From positions 98,336 to 162,335 of the forward strand of contig JAHDIE010000003.1 in the NCBI GenBank assembly GCA_020630955.1: a stretch of DNA of 64,000 nt, read 5' to 3'. Positions 35,927 through 44,596 of the stretch are shown piece by piece (position 1 is the stretch's first letter; each line of letters opens with the position of its first letter). Origin of the DNA: Saprospiraceae bacterium. GTDB taxonomy: Bacteria > Bacteroidota > Bacteroidia > Chitinophagales > Saprospiraceae. The translations under genes were made by a program, and so were the position numbers. The notes below the pieces were generated by a model. That model was not told the origin of the DNA, did not search any database, and was given only the letters and a program-made list of their open reading frames with translations.

Positions 35927-37543
35927 ATGTTAATGAAGAATAAAGAAATTGCGGCTAAATTTAATCTGCTCGCTAAGTTGATGGAATTGAATGGAGAGAA
36001 CCAATTTAAAACTCGATCATACAGCAGTGCTTATAACATATTGAGAAAATATCCGGAACCGTTGCAGAATTTGTCTAGTGATCAAATCGCAGAAATTCCA
36101 GGTGTTGGGAAGGCAATCCAAGAAAAAATAATGGAGTTAAAAAGCTCAGGGCAAATGTCTTTATTGCAAAAATATTTAGATGTTACACCTTCTGGCATTG
36201 TTGAAATGTTAATGATCAAAGGCTTAGGCCCTAAAAAAGTGGATAAACTTTGGAAGGAATTGGAAATTGAATCACCTGGCGAATTGCTCTACGCTTGTAA
36301 TGAAAATCGCTTGGTTGATCTTAAGGGTTTTGGCCAAAAAACACAGGCTTCAATAAAAGAGCAAATTGAATATCATTTAAGTTCTAGAGATAAATTTCAC
36401 TACGCTAGTTTAGAAAAATCTGCTCAAAGTCTTTTGCTTGAACTTCAAGAACAATTTCCTAATGAATTAATAGCTTTAACAGGAGAGATGGCGAGACGAT
36501 GTCAAATCGTAAGCCAGATAGAGATCCTGACCACAATAAATGAGCAAGTATTTGAGGCTTATCTAAATGAAGAAGGAGAGCATGAATACGAATCTTATCC
36601 AGTATTTTTTATAGAAACAGATCATGAAAGTTTTTATCAAATACTACTCGAAACAAGTAGTGATGAAAAATATTATGCGCACTTTCAATTTGAAGGGGTC
36701 GAAGGTGAAAGCGAGGAAGATATTTATGAAAATTTAGAAATAGATTTTCACCCAGCATTTCTTCGAGAAAAGGAAAATATTGATTGGTTACAAAGAAAAC
36801 CATTTGACGAAAGTCAAATTATCGAAAACAATGATATTCGAGGAGTTGTGCACAATCATAGCACCTACAGTGATGGCGTCAATACCTTAGAAGAAATGGC
36901 GAAGCAAACAGAATTACTTGGCTATGATTATTTGGTGATGACGGATCATTCAAAATCAGCTTTTTATGCAAATGGCTTGTCTGAAGATCGATTGCTTGAT
37001 CAAATAGAAGAAATTTCCGAATTAAACCAAAAATCGAACATCAGGATTTTTTCAGGAATAGAATCAGATATTCTTTATAATGGTGATCTCGATTATGAGG
37101 CAGAAATGTTAGAGAAACTTGATGTAGTGATTGCTTCTGTCCATTCCGTTCTAAAGATGGATGAAGAAAAAGCAACCACCAGATTGATTAAGGCTATAGA
37201 AAACCCATATACACGCATACTAGGTCATCCAACAGGTCGTTTATTGTTATCAAGAAAAGGGTATCCGGTGAATTTTGTGAAAGTAATAGATGCCTGCGCT
37301 GCTAATCAAGTTGTTATTGAGATGAATGCCAATCCATATAGATTGGATATGGACTGGAGGTATATTCAACATGCAATGGATAAAGGAGTAATGATAAGTA
37401 TAAACCCTGATGCTCATAGCATTGCAGGAATAGAAGATATTCATTATGGTGTCCTAGCAGCCAGTAAGGGTGGTTTGACCAAGGAAATGTGCCTCAATGC
37501 CCTGAGTTTAAAGGATTTTGAGGCATGGTTGTCCGAAAAATGA
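35927..37543 (+). CDS. polX: PolX-family protein with helix-hairpin-helix and PHP domains; polymerase site altered
   Basis: 538 residues from the ATG at 35927 (a second ATG at 35933). The N-terminal 8-kDa-like domain and three helix-hairpin-helix motifs (IPGVGKAI 57-64, IKGLGPKKV, LKGFGQKT) bind DNA. The polymerase palm should contain GS-RRG...GDIDIL, but here residues 186-201 read GEMARRCQIVSQIEIL, so the paired aspartates are missing. The C-terminal PHP domain keeps its metal ligands: HNHSTYSDG (309-317), MTDHS, GIESDIL, ASVHS, LGHPTGRLL and INPDAH. Likely a DNA-repair 3'-5' exonuclease or AP endonuclease without polymerase activity. Confidence 0.92.
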   Translation: MLMKNKEIAAKFNLLAKLMELNGENQFKTRSYSSAYNILRKYPEPLQNLSSDQIAEIPGVGKAIQEKIMELKSSGQMSLLQKYLDVTPSGIVEMLMIKGLGPKKVDKLWKELEIESPGELLYACNENRLVDLKGFGQKTQASIKEQIEYHLSSRDKFHYASLEKSAQSLLLELQEQFPNELIALTGEMARRCQIVSQIEILTTINEQVFEAYLNEEGEHEYESYPVFFIETDHESFYQILLETSSDEKYYAHFQFEGVEGESEEDIYENLEIDFHPAFLREKENIDWLQRKPFDESQIIENNDIRGVVHNHSTYSDGVNTLEEMAKQTELLGYDYLVMTDHSKSAFYANGLSEDRLLDQIEEISELNQKSNIRIFSGIESDILYNGDLDYEAEMLEKLDVVIASVHSVLKMDEEKATTRLIKAIENPYTRILGHPTGRLLLSRKGYPVNFVKVIDACAANQVVIEMNANPYRLDMDWRYIQHAMDKGVMISINPDAHSIAGIEDIHYGVLAASKGGLTKEMCLNALSLKDFEAWLSEK

Positions 37544-37630
37544 GGATTTTGCTAAGTAAATGCCTTATAAATGGGTTGTTAATCGGTTGTTAACTGAGCA
37601 TTATAACATGCTTTTAAACAAATTCGGCAA

Positions 37631-37638
37631 TACATTTG
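37631..37638 (+). promoter_or_regulatory. -7 box before the DUF1573 gene
   Basis: TACATTTG matches TAnnTTTG, 47 bases before the ATG at 37686. No good -33 TTG at normal spacing. Confidence 0.3.
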
Positions 37639-37685
37639 TATTGTTAACTATAAAGAACACATTTTTTAATTCAATAATCACATTA

Positions 37686-38225
37686 ATGAAAAATTTTAAA
37701 TTATTAAGCTTGGTATTTGCCCTTGCAACAATGTCTTTGGTTTCTTGTAAAAATGAAGGAACTGTCAATACAGCGGAAGCGGCTGTTGAAGATGTAAGAA
37801 GCGTACCTACTGCAGCTACAACAACTCCAAATCCAGCAACCAATGCAGCAGCTTCAAATGAGCCTGCAGTTCCGGCTGGACCGCTTACAACATTGGAATT
37901 TACTGAGTCAACATATGATTTTGGTGAAGTAATGGAAGGTGAGAAAGTTAATCACAAGTATACTTTCAAAAATACTGGTTCTGAGCCATTAATCATTAGC
38001 AACGCTAAAGGGTCGTGTGGATGTACAGTTCCAAACTGGCCAAGAAACCCAATCGCTCCAGGAGAGTCTGGTGAGATTGATGTAACTTTTGATTCGAAAG
38101 GAAAAGGAAAAGTTGGTGGAAATCTTCAGTCAAAGAGAGTAACAATTACTGCTAACACTGATCCAGCAAACAACTACCTTACAATCAAAGGAAAAGTAAA
38201 TAAAACTGAAGAAGCTGCTCAATAA
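37686..38225 (+). CDS. DUF1573 lipoprotein
   Basis: 179 residues from the ATG at 37686; an upstream frame to 37560 would bury the signal. Lipobox MSLVSC (Cys21), then an Ala/Pro/Thr linker (25-70) and one immunoglobulin-like DUF1573 domain: YDFGEVMEGEKVNHKYTFKN, SCGCTVPNWPRNPIAPGESG. Function of the family unknown; common in multiple copies on Bacteroidota outer membranes. Followed by a clear terminator. Confidence 0.92.
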   Translation: MKNFKLLSLVFALATMSLVSCKNEGTVNTAEAAVEDVRSVPTAATTTPNPATNAAASNEPAVPAGPLTTLEFTESTYDFGEVMEGEKVNHKYTFKNTGSEPLIISNAKGSCGCTVPNWPRNPIAPGESGEIDVTFDSKGKGKVGGNLQSKRVTITANTDPANNYLTIKGKVNKTEEAAQ

Positions 38226-38247
38226 GATCAGCCCTTTGGAATGAATT

Positions 38248-38283
38248 AAAAAAGCCTGCAACATTATAGTTGTGGGCTTTTTT
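38248..38283. terminator. Terminator after DUF1573 gene
   Basis: A-tract and GCCTGCAAC (38248-38262), 6-base loop, GTTGTGGGC and T-tract (38269-38283). The stem has two G-U pairs on the plus transcript. It lies 23 bases past the stop. Confidence 0.88.
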
Positions 38284-38340
38284 GCATCAATATTCAAGGT
38301 ATTTATTCAGCACTTCTGTAAACCTATCTTTGATTGAATA

Positions 38341-38356
38341 TGTTACATTTGTAACA
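38341..38356 (+). promoter_or_regulatory. 16-base palindrome with -7 box at mqnP start
   Basis: TGTTACA-TT-TGTAACA, 7-base arms, ending on the A of the mqnP ATG. A TACATTTG box (38344-38351) lies inside it. If used, the transcript begins within a base or two of the start codon and any protein on the palindrome would block it. Confidence 0.45.
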
Positions 38357-39219
38357 TGAAAGATTATTTCAAGCTGGTGAAATTCAGTCATACCATTTTT
38401 GCATTGCCCTTTGCGATGGTGGGATTTTTTTTAGCGGTGCTTGATCTTGGATCTATAGATTATAAGATCTTAGTCCTGGTCACATTGTGTATGGTTTTTG
38501 CCAGAAATGCAGCGATGTCTTTTAATAGATGGGCTGATAGGGAAATCGACGCGGAAAATCCAAGAACCTTAACCAGAGAATTGCCTTCTGGAACCTTAAA
38601 AGCCCATAATGTCCTTCTTTTTGCCGCGCTAAATTCCTTTTTGTTTGTCCTAACCACATACTTTATTAATCCACTTTGTTTTTATTTAAGCCCTATCGCT
38701 TTATTGATCATCTTAGGATATTCTTATGCCAAGCGATTTACTTCATTGGCTCATTTTGTTTTAGGGGTAGGTTTGTCATTGGCTCCAATTGGCGCATATT
38801 TAGCTGTGACAGGAGAGTTTTCTAATATACCAATACTATTTGGTTTTGTTGTTTTAACTTGGGTAGCAGGCTTTGATATAATTTATTCATTGCAAGATGA
38901 ACGTGTTGATCTTGATTTGGGCCTTTTTTCTATTCCTAGTAGATTGGGAGGGAAGGGTGCATTAAACTTGTCTATGATTGTGCACTTTGTTTGTGTTTGT
39001 CTATTATTGATGGCGGCTTATCTCTGCACAGTACGATATCAGGAATTGAGATTTATTTTTGCATTTGGAACATTAATGTTTTTAGTCTTAATTTTTTACC
39101 AGCATACATTGGTAAAGCACAATGATTTATCTAAAATTGATTTGGCATTTTTTAAAACGAATGGAATGGCAAGTTTAGGATTCGGGCTTTGTTTTATTAT
39201 CGATGCGATGTTATTTTGA
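38356..39219 (+). CDS. mqnP: UbiA-family prenyltransferase, MqnP-type
   Basis: 287 residues, 8-9 membrane helices. The first Asp-rich motif is FNRWADREIDAENPRT and the second is YSLQDERVDLDLG, both needed to bind the prenyl diphosphate. MKDYFKLVKFSHTIFALPFA is typical of the UbiA branch that prenylates the futalosine-pathway naphthoate. The presence of mqnE in the same window supports this role in menaquinone synthesis; a ubiquinone role is unlikely in this phylum. Its stop overlaps the rdgB stop by nine bases, tail to tail. Confidence 0.8.
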   Translation: MKDYFKLVKFSHTIFALPFAMVGFFLAVLDLGSIDYKILVLVTLCMVFARNAAMSFNRWADREIDAENPRTLTRELPSGTLKAHNVLLFAALNSFLFVLTTYFINPLCFYLSPIALLIILGYSYAKRFTSLAHFVLGVGLSLAPIGAYLAVTGEFSNIPILFGFVVLTWVAGFDIIYSLQDERVDLDLGLFSIPSRLGGKGALNLSMIVHFVCVCLLLMAAYLCTVRYQELRFIFAFGTLMFLVLIFYQHTLVKHNDLSKIDLAFFKTNGMASLGFGLCFIIDAMLF

Positions 39220-39801
39220 ATATTTTGTCAATAAGAATTGAATCATCTTTTCAAAAGCTTTCTTTCGATGACTCATACCATATTTAACCTCAACAGGAAG
39301 CTGAGCTGAACTGTAATGGAAACCTTCTGGTATAAAAATAGGATCATAGCCAAATCCATTTTTGCCTCTTTTTTCATATCCAATCAATCCTTTCATTGTT
39401 CCTTCAAATTGATGTTCTTGACCATCAAGGATAAGCGATAATACTGCTCGAAATTGAGCATTTCTGTTACTTTCTCCTTTCAGTTTGTTCAAGACCAAAT
39501 CCATATTGTCATTGGCATTTTTTTGAGGTCCAGCATACCTTGCAGTATATACGCCTGGTGCATTATTTAAGGCCTCTATTTCAAGACCAGAGTCTTCAGA
39601 AAATACATTTTTATTAAGTTTTTCATAAAGGTATAGACTTTTCTGTCTTGCATTTCCAGATAAGGTATTTTGCGTTTCCGGAATATCTTCTGAAATCCCA
39701 AGTTCAGACATGGGTTTGATTATAATATTACTGCTAGGAGGGATCATGGTTGCAATGGCTGCTACCTTGTGTAAATTGCTTGTTGCAAAAATTATTTCCA
39801 C
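39211..39801 (-). CDS. rdgB: Non-canonical purine NTP pyrophosphatase (RdgB/HAM1)
   Basis: 196 residues, normal length. IIFATSNLHKVAAI start, FSEDSGLEIEALNNAPGVYTARYAG (in part), GFGYDPIFIPEG and KYGMSHRKKAFEKM are the HAM1 hallmarks. It removes ITP, dITP and XTP from the nucleotide pool. The start is GTG at 39801, overlapping by one base the TAG of the upstream gene (TAGTG). Confidence 0.96.
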   Translation of the reverse strand: MEIIFATSNLHKVAAIATMIPPSSNIIIKPMSELGISEDIPETQNTLSGNARQKSLYLYEKLNKNVFSEDSGLEIEALNNAPGVYTARYAGPQKNANDNMDLVLNKLKGESNRNAQFRAVLSLILDGQEHQFEGTMKGLIGYEKRGKNGFGYDPIFIPEGFHYSSAQLPVEVKYGMSHRKKAFEKMIQFLLTKYSK

Positions 39802-40217
39802 TATTTAAATATTTTTTTGAGGTATCCCCAAAGTTGTTTTTTCAATTCTTGATTTGATGATAACTGATCTAATCCATAGCTAAGGTGCAAGACATAATTT
39901 TCTGAAACCTTTGGTTGATGAGGTTGAATTTCACTTTGTATTCCCAATTGACTTTGGTTAAGCCCAAATACAAAGAAATGTTTTGAAATGGATTCTCTGT
40001 ATAATTCATTTAAGGTTAAACGGCCAGAAGAATCGAGCATTTCGATAATGCGTATGTCAGTATTTACATTTAGGCCTACTGCGGCAATGATTTTGTGAAG
40101 TAGCTCGTGATGGTCTTCATAATGTTCTTTTAAAACAATGAAGGCTATTTGGCGCTTATTTTCTCCATGTGTTTTAGTATTCGACTTTTCATCAATTTTG
40201 TAAAGACTTGTTTTCAT
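39801..40217 (-). CDS. Unknown protein, possibly HolD (DNA polymerase III psi)-like
   Basis: 138 residues, no signal peptide. The order of alpha/beta elements, a central FVFGLNQSQLGIQ strand, then YVLHLSYGLDQLSSN and KKQLWGYLKKIF at the end, resemble small Bacteroidota proteins that look like the clamp-loader psi subunit. The likeness is faint. It is translationally coupled to rdgB. No enzyme motif. Treat as hypothetical. Confidence 0.5.
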   Translation of the reverse strand: MKTSLYKIDEKSNTKTHGENKRQIAFIVLKEHYEDHHELLHKIIAAVGLNVNTDIRIIEMLDSSGRLTLNELYRESISKHFFVFGLNQSQLGIQSEIQPHQPKVSENYVLHLSYGLDQLSSNQELKKQLWGYLKKIFK

Positions 40218-40338
40218 TGCAATATTTAGAATATAATATCGTATTTATATAAATAAAAGTATAAAATATGGAAATACCATACAGTATGATGATGCATTTA
40301 TTTCCAAATTTTCCTAACTTTACACAAAACTATGCTGA

Positions 40339-41415
40339 ATGTCTGAATCTAAAATTAACATTTCCAAAACTGAATCTTCGCGTTTATCTGAAATAGATTT
40401 TGATAATCTACCTTTCGGTAAATTTTTCTCCGATCATATGTTTCAAGCAGATTATGAGGATGGAGAATGGAAGGATTTTCGAATTGCTCCTTTAGAAAAC
40501 TTGAGCATCCATCCTGGAAATCTTGCCTGGCACTATGGGCAATCCATTTTCGAAGGGATGAAGGCCTCAAAGTCTAAAGATGGAATCCCTATGTTATTTC
40601 GACCAGAAGAACATATTTATCGTCTCAATGCATCTGCAAGAAGAATGTGTATGCCTGAATTTCCAGAGGAGATGTTTATTGAAGCGGTACATACCTTAGT
40701 TGAAATGGAGCAAGGATGGATTCCTCCTCAAGAAGGAGCAGCTTTGTATTTGAGACCATTGATGATTGCCATGGATGAAGCTTTGGGGGTAAGGCCATCT
40801 GCCAAGTATAAGTTTATGATTATGACCTTACCAGTTGGTCCGTATTATGCACAACCGGTAAGTTTATTGGCAGAAGAAACTTATATAAGAGCAGCAAAAG
40901 GAGGAGTCGGTGAGGCTAAAACTGCCGGAAACTATGCTGGTTCTCTTTATCCAGCAAGGCTTGCTAAGGAAGCTGGATATGATCAGATTATGTGGTTAGA
41001 TGCAAAAGAATTTAAATATATTCAAGAGGTAGGAACCATGAATATATTCTTTGTAATTGGAGACAAAATCATAACTCCAGAGACAACAGGAACAATATTA
41101 AAAGGTATTACAAGAAATACCGCCATAGAGATTTTGAATTTTAATGGTTATCAAGTAGAAGAAAGACCAATTAGTATAGATGAAGTTGTGAAGGCTCACA
41201 ATGAAGGCTTGTTAAAGGAGGTCTTTGGAACTGGAACCGCTGCAGTTATTGCTAAAGTTTCTAAAATTGCATATCGAGGTAATGACATGGTCTTAAGCGG
41301 TGGTTCAGAAATTGGAGATATGATCAAGAAAACCATAAATGGTCTTAGGTTAGGGACCGAAATTGATCATTGGAATTGGACAGTCGCAGCAAAAGGAAGT
41401 CAGGTAATTGTTTAG
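40339..41415 (+). CDS. ilvE: Branched-chain amino acid aminotransferase
   Basis: 358 residues. Class IV PLP fold of the BCAT2-like form. The cofactor lysine is Lys194 in GEAKTAGNYAGSLYPA. Other motifs: LAWHYGQSIFEGMKA, YLRPLMIAMDEALGV, GTGTAAVIAKV. It makes Val, Leu and Ile from their keto acids, or the reverse. Single-gene unit ending in a strong terminator. Confidence 0.96.
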   Translation: MSESKINISKTESSRLSEIDFDNLPFGKFFSDHMFQADYEDGEWKDFRIAPLENLSIHPGNLAWHYGQSIFEGMKASKSKDGIPMLFRPEEHIYRLNASARRMCMPEFPEEMFIEAVHTLVEMEQGWIPPQEGAALYLRPLMIAMDEALGVRPSAKYKFMIMTLPVGPYYAQPVSLLAEETYIRAAKGGVGEAKTAGNYAGSLYPARLAKEAGYDQIMWLDAKEFKYIQEVGTMNIFFVIGDKIITPETTGTILKGITRNTAIEILNFNGYQVEERPISIDEVVKAHNEGLLKEVFGTGTAAVIAKVSKIAYRGNDMVLSGGSEIGDMIKKTINGLRLGTEIDHWNWTVAAKGSQVIV

Positions 41416-41443
41416 AAGATTTTGAAAGTACTTTAGGAAATTT

Positions 41444-41477
41444 AAAAAGCCATTGAGTCAAATCTCAATGGCTTTTT
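41444..41477. terminator. Terminator between ilvE and TonB receptor
   Basis: A-tract plus GCCATTGAG (41444-41457), 6-base loop, CTCAATGGC plus T-tract (41464-41477). Perfect 14-base stem that serves both convergent genes. Confidence 0.92.
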
Positions 41478-41495
41478 AAATATATCATTCTTTGG

Positions 41496-44441
41496 CTACC
41501 TAGCTAATTGATCATAAGTCCAAGTAAGGTAGAATATTCTTCCTATTCTTGGACCTCCATAATTGGTTACATATCTGTTTTTAAGAATGTTGTTTGCGCC
41601 CAATTTTATTGTTGAATTTAGTGATTTAAGATCATAGCTTACTTGTGCATCTATGGTACTGTAAGCTGGGATTGTACCATTTCCAAAAGAACCAATCCAC
41701 TCAAATTCATTTTGCCATCTATAATTTATACCCAATGACATTTTGTCAAAAAGTTTTCTATTAAAAAGGCCTGCATTGATTCTCATTGTTGGTGTATTAA
41801 AGCCAGGATCGAATGCCTCAAAACCTGCAGGCAAAGCAGCAGCATCAAATGAGAAATCATTGTATGTTATATTACCAGAGAACTTCCAATTTTTAGAAAT
41901 AATATAATCAGCACCAAAGGTTGTACCCCAGCTTGTGATATCTACAGGAGCATTAAAATATGGTCTAAAAACAGTTCCAGCAGGTAGCACCTGACCTTTG
42001 TGTTCTGTTGCTTCTTTACTGACCACGTTGTCCTGATAAATAAAACTATTATAGATATTGTAATAGACATTTACATCAATGAATAGCTTGTTATTGCTTA
42101 TCCCTTTATAACCTACTTCAAAAGATCTTAATTGTTCTGGTTGAACATAATCCATGTAGATCGTCTCTCTTAAAGATTCATCTCCTTGACTAGCTGCAAG
42201 AAGATAGGATGATTCTGACCAAGCACCACCTTCATAGATTCCGTACCTTTCAGCATTAGCTCTGGATCCACCCAATAATATGGAGGAAGTAGGAAAATAG
42301 ATGTATTGTCCTTGGGTGGTGGGATTCCTAAATCCTGTTTGAAATGAGGTTCTTAGATTATGTCTTTTTTGTTCATCAAGGCTATAAACTAATGAAACCC
42401 TTGGTGAGATCTGACCCTCAAAATTTTCATTTTTATCATATCTTAACGATGCAGATAATTTTAGCTTATCATTTGCCAATCTTTTAGATGCTTGAAGATA
42501 TCCACCATATTCATTGATGAATATTCTTTCACTGATTCCATCTCCATCAAAATCTTCGTTAAAAACAGTTCCATCCGTAAATAAACTATACAATCTCCAA
42601 TTGGCTCCAGCTTGTAGACCAATTGACCCATTTGTAAGATCAGTTAAATCATAGTTTCCTTCAACATGATAAAGTCCTGAGTTATCTATAAAACTTGCAC
42701 CACCTTTTTGGAATAGGCCTTCTCTAACAGTTCCTATTGCTTCCAACAATGCAGGATCATAATTACCTTCTGAGTCAGGTACCAAACTTGGTCCTTGTGC
42801 ACCATCAACCAAAGCTGCAGCCCATTGTGTGGCTACAACTTGTGCAGCATCTGCAGCATCAATGTTCGGATATGCGCTGGCAATCAAGCCTTCTACTGTA
42901 CCTAAAAATTGCTGTCCTAAACCTTGAGCGAGTAGTATCTTTTGGGCATCATTTAACAAGCTTGTTCCTCCCTTGTCTGCAAAACTTGCTGCAGCGGCAG
43001 GATCGTTAGGCGCTATACCAAGCAATGCTTGTAAGGCCCCATTCATAGCTAGATTTAATGCTACACCATAGCCAGCCGTGTATGGCAGTGAAAGCGTTTG
43101 TCCATTATAATCAACATCTGTAAACACTGTTCCTCCAGGTAAATATGGTATCGTGCCTAGAGCAGTTAGATTATATGAATCTCCAGCATCTGTAAGTGAT
43201 GCATATGCTCTTATGTTCCATTTATTACCGTTCAATTCCCATTTAATAAATTGCTGTGACAAATCTCTAAGCGCATAACGCTCGCTACCTTGGTAAACAG
43301 AAGAACCAGATCCCCATTGATATGAAAAGTTTGTTTCTAATTTGTCAGAAAATTTATAATGAGCAGCTCCTCCAAATTTAAAACTCTCAGCTCTTCTAGA
43401 CTCTAATAAAACATGCTCAGGAATCCCTGTTCGAGTAAAAGTAACTGGATTGCCATCCAATCCAGTGATATTAAATCTAACTTCATCTCCATACAAATTT
43501 ACCCCATCAAATGCTGAATTATTAGGAGCAAGATCACCGAAGGTCAATTTTGATCTTTGATTAGTATAATCATCTGCCTCCCAATCCTGTGCCCACAAAG
43601 TGGATGCATTAATTTTAAAGGCAAATTTATCATTGAATGCTTTAGCATATCTAATGGTTGCTCCATACATCGGATCAATTGTGTTTCCATCTGTAATTCC
43701 AGTTTTTATCTGAGCACTCAAGCCTTGATAATTGTATGGGTCTTTACTCGTCATTAATAATATTCCATTGAAAGCATTAGGTCCATACAGTGCTGATGAA
43801 GCCCCCGGAATAAGCTCGACATTTTTAATGTCTAAATCAGAAATACCAACAATACTTCCAGTCGGGAAATTCAGAAGCGGTGCTGCATTGTCCATTCCGT
43901 CTTGTAACTGAACAAACCTTGTATTACCATGACCGGCAAATCCTCTAGCATTGATAGAATTAAAGGTCAAACTAGCCTGTGTGTGAGCCACGCCCTTCAA
44001 ACGAGTAATTTCATCATAGTAATCTGCTGATGCACTTTGCTTAATAGCAGTAAGATCCAGTTTTTCAACGGTTACGGGTGATTCTAAAATAGATTCTTCA
44101 ACCCTAGAGGCGGAAACAACCACTTCATTAGCCATAAAGGCCTCTGTACTCATTTGAATATTTAAATTGTTATTACTCCCATCTATATTGATTCTTTGAG
44201 TTTCATATCCCACCAATGAAAAAACCAATATCGATGGTGTTTGGTCGACCTTAATTTGGTAATTTCCATCGAGGTCCGTAATCGTCCCTTTGACAGTTCC
44301 ATCTATGTAAATATTGACACCAATGAGTGTTTCATCTGTGTCGATGTCCGTTACTGTTCCCGTTACATCCACTTGTGCATTTAGTATGGTTGTTATTGAA
44401 AAAATCAACAACAATAAGGGTGTTAATTTGCCTAATTTCAT
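41496..44441 (-). CDS. TonB-dependent receptor
   Basis: 981 residues. Signal peptide, then a carboxypeptidase-regulatory-like domain (25-115: VTGTVTDIDTDETLIGVNIY, GTVKGTITDLDGNYQI), a plug domain (120-240: INARGFAGHGNTRFVQLQDG, IELIPGASSALYGPNAFNG) and a 22-strand barrel ending in NYGGPRIGRIFYLTWTYDQLAR. An unusual Ala-rich insertion lies at about 480-600 in an extracellular loop. No SusD gene is adjacent, so it is not a classic polysaccharide locus. Substrate unknown. Confidence 0.94.
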   Translation of the reverse strand: MKLGKLTPLLLLIFSITTILNAQVDVTGTVTDIDTDETLIGVNIYIDGTVKGTITDLDGNYQIKVDQTPSILVFSLVGYETQRINIDGSNNNLNIQMSTEAFMANEVVVSASRVEESILESPVTVEKLDLTAIKQSASADYYDEITRLKGVAHTQASLTFNSINARGFAGHGNTRFVQLQDGMDNAAPLLNFPTGSIVGISDLDIKNVELIPGASSALYGPNAFNGILLMTSKDPYNYQGLSAQIKTGITDGNTIDPMYGATIRYAKAFNDKFAFKINASTLWAQDWEADDYTNQRSKLTFGDLAPNNSAFDGVNLYGDEVRFNITGLDGNPVTFTRTGIPEHVLLESRRAESFKFGGAAHYKFSDKLETNFSYQWGSGSSVYQGSERYALRDLSQQFIKWELNGNKWNIRAYASLTDAGDSYNLTALGTIPYLPGGTVFTDVDYNGQTLSLPYTAGYGVALNLAMNGALQALLGIAPNDPAAAASFADKGGTSLLNDAQKILLAQGLGQQFLGTVEGLIASAYPNIDAADAAQVVATQWAAALVDGAQGPSLVPDSEGNYDPALLEAIGTVREGLFQKGGASFIDNSGLYHVEGNYDLTDLTNGSIGLQAGANWRLYSLFTDGTVFNEDFDGDGISERIFINEYGGYLQASKRLANDKLKLSASLRYDKNENFEGQISPRVSLVYSLDEQKRHNLRTSFQTGFRNPTTQGQYIYFPTSSILLGGSRANAERYGIYEGGAWSESSYLLAASQGDESLRETIYMDYVQPEQLRSFEVGYKGISNNKLFIDVNVYYNIYNSFIYQDNVVSKEATEHKGQVLPAGTVFRPYFNAPVDITSWGTTFGADYIISKNWKFSGNITYNDFSFDAAALPAGFEAFDPGFNTPTMRINAGLFNRKLFDKMSLGINYRWQNEFEWIGSFGNGTIPAYSTIDAQVSYDLKSLNSTIKLGANNILKNRYVTNYGGPRIGRIFYLTWTYDQLAR

Positions 44442-44596
44442 ATTGAATAATTCAGTTTGATTAGTATTATAGCTATAAATATTGTCATTTTAGGACGAAA
44501 TAAAAAATTAGTCTTGCAACAAATCAATCTCATTGAGCGATATATTAAACCTTTCAGTTTATTTATTGTTATCACAAGATGTTTACACCACAAATC

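Noticed and set aside
42737-43009. Plus-strand ORF of 90 codons opposite the TonB receptor.
   Set aside because: It is the complement of the receptor's Ala-rich insertion, whose codon use leaves the opposite strand open by chance.
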